Source of the DNA: Bacteroidota bacterium | GTDB taxonomy: Bacteria; Bacteroidota; Bacteroidia; Cytophagales; Cyclobacteriaceae | DNA length: 9,444 nt | Assembly (NCBI GenBank): GCA_024643595.1 | Contig: JAHEMS010000106.1 | Span: forward strand, 1-9,444 | Reading direction: 5' to 3' | Part shown: positions 1 to 6,211 of the stretch, one piece after another | Position numbering within the stretch: the stretch's first letter is position 1 | Layout of the letters: every line of letters starts with the position of its first letter | Made by a program: the position numbers and the translations under genes | Notes under the pieces: model-generated | The model's database searches: none | Told to the model about the DNA's origin: nothing | Seen by the model: the letters and a program-made list of their open reading frames with translations, nothing else

Positions 1-319
1 CTCCAAAATATTGTCTGCGTTCACTGTGTCCAATAATCACATAAGGAATGTTCATAGCCGCCAGCATAGCCGCGGATGTTTCGCCTGTATAGGCACCCCA
101 CTCATGTTCGCTGCAATTTTGCGCGCCAACGGCAATATGATCGTTGCCGCCCAATTGAGAGTTAACCGGATGTAAATATGGAAACGGTGTGCATAACACC
201 ACTTTCACATTTCCTTTTACTTCATCGGCCACCATGCCCATGATTTCTGAAGTGAGCGACTGGGCTTCGGCCAGCGTCTTATTCATTTTCCAGTTACCGG
301 CTACAATTTTATTACGCAT
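1..319 (-). CDS. tpiA: Triosephosphate isomerase, N-terminal part (runs off left edge)
   Basis: This enzyme interconverts dihydroxyacetone phosphate and glyceraldehyde 3-phosphate in glycolysis and gluconeogenesis, in the cytoplasm. I translated the minus strand from the ATG at 319-317. The protein opens MRNKIVAGNWKMN, which is the classical TIM start carrying the substrate-binding Asn (residue 9) and catalytic Lys (residue 11). Further on come GAQNCSEHEWGAYTGE, typical of the dimer-interface/loop 3 region, and VIIGHSERRQYFG with the catalytic electrophile His at residue 98. About 106 of the usual roughly 250 residues are present; the catalytic Glu and the phosphate-gripping loop 6 lie outside the window. 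The reading frame is unbroken and the start matches the family exactly. The gene follows the DUF6702-like gene on the same strand with a 97-bp gap containing a candidate promoter of its own, so it need not depend on its neighbour. Identification is secure. Confidence 0.97.
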   Translation of the reverse strand, partial: MRNKIVAGNWKMNKTLAEAQSLTSEIMGMVADEVKGNVKVVLCTPFPYLHPVNSQLGGNDHIAVGAQNCSEHEWGAYTGETSAAMLAAMNIPYVIIGHSERRQYFG

Positions 320-338
320 AGTCTGATTTTTAGAGTGG

Positions 339-346
339 CAAAGATA
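339..346 (-). promoter_or_regulatory. Candidate Bacteroidota -7 promoter element for tpiA
   Basis: Read on the minus strand this is TATCTTTG, a full match to the Bacteroidota -7 consensus TAnnTTTG. It lies 19 bp before the tpiA ATG, which would give a leader of only about a dozen bases. I do not see a good TTTG -33 box at the usual distance upstream, only a weak TGTT about 20 bp away, so the call rests on the -7 element and its position. Confidence 0.4.
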
Positions 347-416
347 ATAGAATGAATCAACGTAACACGAGATGTTGCTTTAAGAATGATTCTGATTCAG
401 ATGAGATGACTCTCCT

Positions 417-902
417 TTACTTTTCTGCAAACGTGATAGTGCCTACTGCATTATTACGAGTAAGGCGCATGCTCTTTACCGGGCCTTTGTAGGTGACATG
501 GACAATGCTGGATTGATCATCATGTATTTCCATAATGATATCGTTACGCACTTCAATGGTTTTGAATTTTTTAACATTCTCAATTTCAATGTAGCAGATC
601 AAAGCGGGGTCTTCCCGTTCCATACCCAGAAAATTCATTTTCTGAATTTTGCCATCCAACTTCACGGCTATATGCTTTAGTACATAATCACTCACCATCT
701 TTTCAGTGGTCAGCCCGTTTTTGGGTTCGATCAGGTCCAGCTCAGGCTCATTGCGCTGTGCGCGGACGGACAATTCCAGGTCATCGATAAAAATCCGTGA
801 GGTGATTTGCAGCGCCTTGTCCTTTTCACTGTAATTGATCTCAGAAACCGAGATGTGTATCGGATGAAGTAAAAAAAACAGGGCGTATATAATTGAAATC
901 AT
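417..902 (-). CDS. Small exported DUF6702-like protein of unknown function
   Basis: This is a 161-residue protein of unknown biochemical role. The N-terminus (MISIIYALFFLLHPIHIS) is a short hydrophobic segment that looks like an export signal or a single anchor, although it lacks the usual positive charge before the hydrophobic core. There is no lipobox Cys. The mature part is rich in beta-strand-like alternation and charged residues. The HPIHISVSEI opening followed by an RIFIDDLE motif resembles the DUF6702 family found in Bacteroidota; this is from memory, not a search. No upstream in-frame start exists before a stop, and a well-placed promoter supports the ATG at 902. The gene is divergent from the HupE-like gene and upstream of tpiA. 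In my recollection, DUF6702, HupE-like and M1 peptidase genes often sit together in Bacteroidota, which suggests an envelope role shared with them. It has no recognisable catalytic motif. Confidence 0.8.
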   Translation of the reverse strand: MISIIYALFFLLHPIHISVSEINYSEKDKALQITSRIFIDDLELSVRAQRNEPELDLIEPKNGLTTEKMVSDYVLKHIAVKLDGKIQKMNFLGMEREDPALICYIEIENVKKFKTIEVRNDIIMEIHDDQSSIVHVTYKGPVKSMRLTRNNAVGTITFAEK

Positions 903-930
903 GTCGGTAGTTGCACTAAAATCGTGCCGT

Positions 931-961
931 CAAAATTACTTCTAATTGCCCCAAATCAAAA
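931..961 (-). promoter_or_regulatory. Candidate Bacteroidota promoter for the DUF6702-like gene
   Basis: On the minus strand a TTTG box (957-960) is followed after 18 bp by TAATTTTG (931-938), which matches the Bacteroidota -33/-7 layout TTTG-N(~19)-TAnnTTTG well. The predicted transcript would begin near 924, leaving a leader of about 20 bases before the ATG at 902. It lies in the divergent intergenic region shared with the HupE-like gene. Confidence 0.5.
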
Positions 962-977
962 TTTAAACCTATACTTG
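945..977 (+). promoter_or_regulatory. Weak candidate promoter for the HupE-like gene and peptidase cluster
   Basis: On the plus strand ATTG (945-948) is followed after 21 bp by TATACTTG (970-977), one mismatch from the -7 consensus TAnnTTTG. It lies 25 bp before the ATG at 1003 and overlaps the opposing candidate promoter, as expected for a compact divergent control region. Both boxes are imperfect, so this is tentative. Confidence 0.3.
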
Positions 978-1002
978 TGACTTTTTAGAAACCGATGAGG
1001 GC

Positions 1003-1590
1003 ATGAGCGAATTTTCATTGTATTTCGGGTTGGGAAAAGAACACATTCTCGACTACATCAATGGCTATGATCACATCCTCTTTGTATTAGCTTTATGCGC
1101 CATCTATTCTGTTCATGACTGGAAGAAAATACTGGTGTTGGTCACGGCATTCACCATTGGTCATTCCATCACACTGGCGCTGGCAACGCTGGAAATCATT
1201 TCTGTAAAAGGTGAACTCATCGAATTTTTCATTCCTCTCACGATTTTCATCACGTCTTTTTCGAATTTATTCAGGTCTGATAAATCCATTGAGAAATCAA
1301 GGGTGCAATTAAATTATGCGTTTGCTTTATTCTTTGGATTAATCCATGGATTGGGCTTCTCCAACTTTCTGCGTTCACTATTGGGCAAAAATCAGAGCAT
1401 CATATCCCAACTATTAGCCTTTAATCTTGGATTAGAGCTCGGTCAAATAATAGTAGTGGCTCTTTTTTTGGCCGTGAGTTTTATTTTAGTAGACTTGGCA
1501 AAAGTATCACGCAGAGATCTTAAAATGGTGCTGTCTTCAGCCATAGCAGGAATAGCCCTTGTTCTCCTTAAGGATCGCATTTTTTGGTAA
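1003..1590 (+). CDS. HupE/UreJ_2-type integral membrane protein
   Basis: This 195-residue protein is very hydrophobic, with about six membrane segments (roughly residues 25-38, 43-63, 72-90, 104-123, 135-163 and 174-190). The family motifs are visible in order: EHILDYINGYDHILF with His14, Asp23 and His24 near the N-terminus; TIGHSITLALA with His54; FGLIHGLGF with His115; and FNLGLELGQ with Glu145 in the fifth segment. These intramembrane His, Asp and Glu residues are typical of the HupE/UreJ group, whose characterised members are nickel or cobalt permeases associated with hydrogenase or urease. This shorter Bacteroidota branch has no urease or hydrogenase gene nearby in the window, so its metal, if any, is unknown. 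The stop lies 39 bp before the first M1 peptidase on the same strand, so co-transcription is likely. The leader shows GAGG only two bases before the ATG, too close for a normal ribosome site. The family call is firm; metal transport is inferred. Confidence 0.88.
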   Translation: MSEFSLYFGLGKEHILDYINGYDHILFVLALCAIYSVHDWKKILVLVTAFTIGHSITLALATLEIISVKGELIEFFIPLTIFITSFSNLFRSDKSIEKSRVQLNYAFALFFGLIHGLGFSNFLRSLLGKNQSIISQLLAFNLGLELGQIIVVALFLAVSFILVDLAKVSRRDLKMVLSSAIAGIALVLLKDRIFW

Positions 1591-1629
1591 GTTTTTTTTA
1601 ATGATTAATCCATCGATTAAATTTTAATT

Positions 1630-3873
1630 ATGAAGCGAATTGTATTTCTCTATTTAATGATTGTTTCTGCCGGGGCAATGGCTCAGGAGGCTGCCAAATG
1701 GCAAGGTAAGTTTGAGCAATTGGACCAATTGCTTCCTACTCCCAATGAATACCGCAGTGGTTCAGGTGCGCCCGGTCCCAAATACTGGCAGCAGCGCGCC
1801 GATTATGTAATCACCGCAGAATTAAACGATACCAATCAAAGCATCAGCGGAAGCGAAACCATCACTTACTTCAATAATTCACCTGATGTACTGAAATACC
1901 TGTGGTTACAGCTCGATCAGAACATTAACAAGAAAAACAGCATGACCGCAATGAGTGATGACAACTCAATTCGTGACTCAATAAACATGCGTACGCTGGC
2001 ATCTGATCTTCGTTTGCATGATTTTGATGGGGGGTTCAAGATCAAGTCCGTTAAGGACGCCAATGGCAAAGAGCTTCCCTATACGATCAACAACACCATG
2101 ATGAGAGTAGACTTGCCCCAGGCGTTGCCCGCCGGCAAACAAATGTCATTTTCCGTGGAATGGTCTTTCAACATCAACAACCGCATGCACAATATGACAT
2201 TCAACGATGGTCGTAGTGGCATGGAATATTTTCCGGAAGACGACAACTATGTTTATATCATAGCGCAATGGTTTCCTCGCATGTGCGTCTATGATGATGT
2301 TGTCGGTTGGCAAAACAAACAATTTTTAGGGCAAGGTGAATTTACCCTGGCGTTTGGTAATTATGCCGTAAACCTAACCGTGCCGGCAGATCACGTAGTT
2401 GCCGCCACTGGCATGGTGCAAAACCCAACTGAGGTATTGAGTGCCGAACAAATTACCCGTTTTGAAAAGGCAAAGACCACGTTCGATAAACCCGTAATGA
2501 TCGTAACGCAAGCGGAAGCTACCGCGAGGGAAAAAACAAAAGCTGCCACCAAAAAGACCTGGAAATTCTACGCCGAGAATGTGCGTGATTTTGCTTTTGC
2601 TTCCTCCCGCAAATTCTTATGGGATGCTCAGGCTGTTAAAGTCGGAAATAAAACACCCCTTGCCATGTCCTATTATCCGAAAGAAGGAAATCCTTTGTGG
2701 GAACAAGAATCAACCAAGGCAATCAAGAACTGCCTGGTGACTTATTCAAAATATTCGATCGACTATCCGTATCCCCAAGCCACCTCGGTTCATTCTGCCA
2801 ACATTGGAATGGAGTATCCTATGATTTGCTTCAATGGGAACCGACCAAAGAAAGATGGCACTTTTACCGATCGCCAGAAGTGGGGATTGGTTGGGGTGGT
2901 TATTCACGAAGTAGGACACAACTTCTATCCCATGATCATCAACAATGATGAACGCCAATGGACATGGATGGATGAAGGATTGAATTCATTCGTACAGTAT
3001 CGTACCCAGGTAGAAAACTATCCTGATATGCCACAACGAAGAGGACCATCTTCCGCCATTGTTCCTTATATGAAGAGCAGCGCTGAACTGCAACGTCCAT
3101 TGATGGTCAACTCTGAAACGGTAGTACGAAATAATTTTGGAAATGAACAGTATGCAAAATGTGCGACTGCATTAAACATCCTTCGCGAAACCGTAATGGG
3201 CCCGGAGCTATTCGACAAAGCATTTAAAGAATATGCTCAACGCTGGGCCTTTAAACACCCCAAGCCGGCAGATTTTTTCCGTACGATGGAAGATGCCAGC
3301 GCTGTTGACCTGGATTGGTTCTGGAGAGGTTGGTTTTACTCAACCGACTACGCCGATCAAAGTGTAGATAATGTGAAGTGGTTTAAAGTGAAAAAAGAAA
3401 CCCAGAACGTAGAGAGCAAGGGTAAAAATGTGAAGCAAGGAAATTTAGGAACATCCGGTAAAGGCGATGGAAAAGGAAATTCCGACTTCAGTAACGGCCC
3501 TGAATATATTACCGTATTGCCAACGGATGATCGCTTTTATGGTGACTTCAGGGCGCGCATTGATGATAAGTCAATGATCAGCAAACTTGAAAATAAAAAT
3601 TTCTACGAAATCACGCTCACCAATAAAGGAGGATTGATGATGCCGGTAATTATTGAGTGGACCTATAAAGACGGGACCAAAGAGCTGGAAAGAATTCCTG
3701 CTGAAATCTGGCGTACCAATGAAAGCAAAGTCACCAAAGTATTCTCAAAGGATAAAGAAGTAACAAACATTGTGATCGATCCTAAAAATGAGATTGCCGA
3801 TGTGAGCATTGATAATAACAGTTTCCCAAAGGCATCACAACCCAGTAAGTTTGATGAACTAAAAAAGAAATAA
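1630..3873 (+). CDS. Exported M1-family zinc metallopeptidase, copy 1
   Basis: This is a 747-residue gluzincin aminopeptidase-like protein, expected to cleave peptides from the N-terminus in the periplasm or envelope. Residues 1-18 form a Sec signal peptide ending AMA before Gln19; no lipobox and no obvious type IX sorting domain is seen. The N-terminal beta domain follows (about 45-260, with SGSETITY and LWLQLDQN). The catalytic domain carries GMEYP at 393-397 (the variant of the GxMEN exopeptidase motif), HEVGH at 426-430 with Glu449 as third zinc ligand (exact x18 spacing), and QYAK with Tyr508, the likely transition-state tyrosine. A Gly/Lys-rich linker (about 588-622) leads to a beta-rich C-terminal domain ending SKFDELKKK. 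The length exceeds many cytosolic M1 enzymes mainly because of the signal and the tail domain. The leader is A/T-rich with no Shine-Dalgarno. It is the first of three tandem paralogues. Natural substrates are not deducible. Confidence 0.95.
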   Translation: MKRIVFLYLMIVSAGAMAQEAAKWQGKFEQLDQLLPTPNEYRSGSGAPGPKYWQQRADYVITAELNDTNQSISGSETITYFNNSPDVLKYLWLQLDQNINKKNSMTAMSDDNSIRDSINMRTLASDLRLHDFDGGFKIKSVKDANGKELPYTINNTMMRVDLPQALPAGKQMSFSVEWSFNINNRMHNMTFNDGRSGMEYFPEDDNYVYIIAQWFPRMCVYDDVVGWQNKQFLGQGEFTLAFGNYAVNLTVPADHVVAATGMVQNPTEVLSAEQITRFEKAKTTFDKPVMIVTQAEATAREKTKAATKKTWKFYAENVRDFAFASSRKFLWDAQAVKVGNKTPLAMSYYPKEGNPLWEQESTKAIKNCLVTYSKYSIDYPYPQATSVHSANIGMEYPMICFNGNRPKKDGTFTDRQKWGLVGVVIHEVGHNFYPMIINNDERQWTWMDEGLNSFVQYRTQVENYPDMPQRRGPSSAIVPYMKSSAELQRPLMVNSETVVRNNFGNEQYAKCATALNILRETVMGPELFDKAFKEYAQRWAFKHPKPADFFRTMEDASAVDLDWFWRGWFYSTDYADQSVDNVKWFKVKKETQNVESKGKNVKQGNLGTSGKGDGKGNSDFSNGPEYITVLPTDDRFYGDFRARIDDKSMISKLENKNFYEITLTNKGGLMMPVIIEWTYKDGTKELERIPAEIWRTNESKVTKVFSKDKEVTNIVIDPKNEIADVSIDNNSFPKASQPSKFDELKKK

Positions 3874-3879
3874 TTATAG

Positions 3880-3915
3880 CCTGCCATTTCATTTTTGGAG
3901 TGGCAGGTTTGTTTA
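3880..3915 (+). terminator. Hairpin between peptidase copies 1 and 2 (terminator or attenuator)
   Basis: CCTGCCA (3880-3886) pairs perfectly with TGGCAGG (3901-3907). The stem can extend inward by four more pairs, two of them G-U, around an ATTTTT loop. It is followed by TTTGTTT. It begins six bases after the stop of copy 1 and ends about 20 bases before the ATG of copy 2. The broken T-tract suggests partial termination or transcript-end protection rather than a full stop. I see no clear promoter between the hairpin and copy 2, so some read-through would be needed. Confidence 0.6.
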
Positions 3916-3927
3916 AAACGATCCCCT

Positions 3928-6195
3928 ATGAAAAAATTTATTGTCTTGCTTCTTGTGATGGGAAGCGTTTACGCTGTTGCCCAGCAAAAAGAATGGCAAG
4001 GCAAATTTGAACAGTTAGACCAACTGCTTCCCACACCCAATGAGTATCGGAGTGGCTCTGGGGCTCCCGGTCCTAAATACTGGCAACAACGGGCCGACTA
4101 TGTAATCAATGCTGAACTGAACGATACCCGCCAAAGCATCACTGGCAGCGAAACGATTACCTATCACAATAACTCTCCCGAAGTTTTGAAATACCTATGG
4201 CTTCAGCTGGATCAGAACATCAATGAGGCCAACAGCATGACCAGCAAGACCAGTCAATATTCTATTCGTGATTCTGCCAATGCGGCCAGTGTGGCTGGTG
4301 CTCTTCGTTTACATGATTTTGATGGAGGGTTCAAAATCAAATCAGTTAAGGAAAGTGACGGAAAGAATTTGTCTTACCTCATCAACAATACCATGATGCG
4401 GATTGATCTTCCAAAGCCGCTTTTACCAGGCAATCAAATTTCATTTTCCATTGAGTGGTCATTTAATATTAATAACCGCCTACATAACATGACGCCAAAC
4501 GATGGACGTAGCGGCATGGAATACTTCCCGGATGACGACAATTACTTGTACATTATCGCCCAGTGGTATCCACGCATGTGTGTGTATGATGATGTGGTGG
4601 GTTGGCAGAACAAACAATTTTTAGGACAGGGCGAGTTTACATTGACGTTTGGAAACTATTCCGTAAACCTGACCGTGCCCTCAGATCATATTGTTGCCGC
4701 AACGGGGATGGTTCAAAACCTTAAGGAGGTGCTTACCCCTGACCAGCTACAACGCTTTGAAAAAGCTAAATCGACCTTTGATAAACCCGTGGTGATTGTT
4801 ACCCAGGCTGAAGCCACGGCTAAGGAAAAAACCAGGGCAACTACCAAAAAGACCTGGCAGTTTTATGCCGAAAATGTCCGCGACTTTGGTTTCGCTACAT
4901 CCCGTAAATTCATTTGGGACGCGATGGCAGTAAAAGTGGGTGACCATACTCCATTGGCAATGTCATACTACCCCAAAGAAGGGAATCCATTGTGGGAGAA
5001 AGAATCAACGCTGGCGGTAAAAAATACCCTAACTACCTATTCCAAATATTCCCTGAATTATCCTTATCCCCAGGCAACTTCTGTTCATGCAGCCGCACTT
5101 GGTATGGAATACCCCATGATTTGCTTCAACTTTGGAAGGCCAAATAAGGATGGCCAGTATAACGACCGCACGAGGGCAGGGATGATCAATGTTATAATTC
5201 ATGAAGTAGGCCACAATTTTTTCCCTATGATAATCAACAGTGATGAACGACAATGGACCTGGCTGGATGAGGGACTAAATACCTTTGTTCAGTACCGTAC
5301 CCAGGTAGAGAACTATCCGACAACCGCTTCTGAATTGAACGGTTCAAATACATTTGGCATGGAGGGACCTTCAAAGATGATCTTGTCCTACATGAAAAGT
5401 AGTCCTGAATACCAGCGACCGTTGATGGTCAATTCGGAATCCGTTGTGCGACAGAATTTTGGTAATGAACAATATGCAAAGTGCGCGACTGCTCTTAGCA
5501 TCTTACGTGAAACCATTATGGGGCCTGAACTTTTCGACAAAGCATTCAAAGAATATGCTCAACGATGGGCATTTAAACATCCTGAACCGGCTGACTTTTT
5601 CCGCACCATGGAGGACGCCAGCGCAGTTGATCTGGATTGGTTCTGGAGAGGCTGGTTTTACACCACTGACTATGCGGATCAAAGCATTGACAACGTGAAA
5701 TGGTTTAAAGTAAAGAAAGAAACCAAAGATGTTGAAAGCAAAGGCAAAAATGTGACAGCAGGAACATTAGGCACATCAGGTAATGCATCAGGTAAAGGTG
5801 GTGATGATTTCAGCAATGGTCCGCAATACATTACGGTGCTGCCAACTGATGATCGCTTCTATGGCGACTTCCGTGCGCGTATTGATGACAAGGCGATGAT
5901 CAGTCAACTCGATAATAAAAACTTATATGAAGTAACCCTTAGTAACAAAGGAGGTCTGTTAATGCCTGTAGTTATTGAATGGACCTATAAAGACGGCTCC
6001 AAAGAAATCGAAAGAATCCCCGCTGAAATCTGGCGCACCAATGAAAAGAAAGTGACGAAAGTTTTCATGAAGGAAAAGGAGGTAACCAGCGTAATCATCG
6101 ACCCTATCAACGAAATTGCCGACGTGAACAATGATAACAACGCCTTTCCAAAGGCAACACCCTCCAGTAAGTTTGACGAATTAAAGAAGAAATAA
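3928..6195 (+). CDS. Exported M1-family zinc metallopeptidase, copy 2
   Basis: This is a 755-residue paralogue of copy 1 with the same order of parts. I chose the ATG at 3928: it gives MKKFIVLLLVMGSVYAVA, a normal Sec signal (cleavage after Ala18). A longer frame from 3895 would place 11 extra residues before it and start inside the intergenic hairpin. The catalytic domain has GMEYP at 392-396, HEVGH at 425-429, zinc ligand Glu448 and the conserved Tyr516 in QYAK, so activity is expected. The segment between Glu448 and Tyr516 is nine residues longer than in copy 1, with an inserted Ser/Asn/Gly stretch (ASELNGSNTFGMEG). The Gly/Ser/Lys linker before the C-terminal domain also differs, and the tail again ends SKFDELKKK. 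By eye copy 2 is the closest relative of copy 1 in protein sequence, but synonymous codons differ throughout, so the duplication is not recent. It ends 16 bp before copy 3, implying co-transcription with it. Confidence 0.95.
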   Translation: MKKFIVLLLVMGSVYAVAQQKEWQGKFEQLDQLLPTPNEYRSGSGAPGPKYWQQRADYVINAELNDTRQSITGSETITYHNNSPEVLKYLWLQLDQNINEANSMTSKTSQYSIRDSANAASVAGALRLHDFDGGFKIKSVKESDGKNLSYLINNTMMRIDLPKPLLPGNQISFSIEWSFNINNRLHNMTPNDGRSGMEYFPDDDNYLYIIAQWYPRMCVYDDVVGWQNKQFLGQGEFTLTFGNYSVNLTVPSDHIVAATGMVQNLKEVLTPDQLQRFEKAKSTFDKPVVIVTQAEATAKEKTRATTKKTWQFYAENVRDFGFATSRKFIWDAMAVKVGDHTPLAMSYYPKEGNPLWEKESTLAVKNTLTTYSKYSLNYPYPQATSVHAAALGMEYPMICFNFGRPNKDGQYNDRTRAGMINVIIHEVGHNFFPMIINSDERQWTWLDEGLNTFVQYRTQVENYPTTASELNGSNTFGMEGPSKMILSYMKSSPEYQRPLMVNSESVVRQNFGNEQYAKCATALSILRETIMGPELFDKAFKEYAQRWAFKHPEPADFFRTMEDASAVDLDWFWRGWFYTTDYADQSIDNVKWFKVKKETKDVESKGKNVTAGTLGTSGNASGKGGDDFSNGPQYITVLPTDDRFYGDFRARIDDKAMISQLDNKNLYEVTLSNKGGLLMPVVIEWTYKDGSKEIERIPAEIWRTNEKKVTKVFMKEKEVTSVIIDPINEIADVNNDNNAFPKATPSSKFDELKKK

Positions 6196-6211
6196 CCGCG
6201 CTATACTATCC

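Noticed and set aside
361..416. Possible terminator after the DUF6702-like gene
   Set aside because: Only short repeats such as CTGATTCAG are present, with no stable stem followed by a T-run on the minus strand.
1605..1620. TTAATC-CATC-GATTAA inverted repeat before peptidase copy 1
   Set aside because: The stem is six A/T-rich pairs and too weak for a terminator; it could be an operator but nothing else supports that.
3895..3927. Upstream ATG extending peptidase copy 2 by 11 residues
   Set aside because: It would begin inside the intergenic hairpin and would put charged residues ahead of a normal signal peptide; copies 1 and 3 both start at the signal peptide itself.
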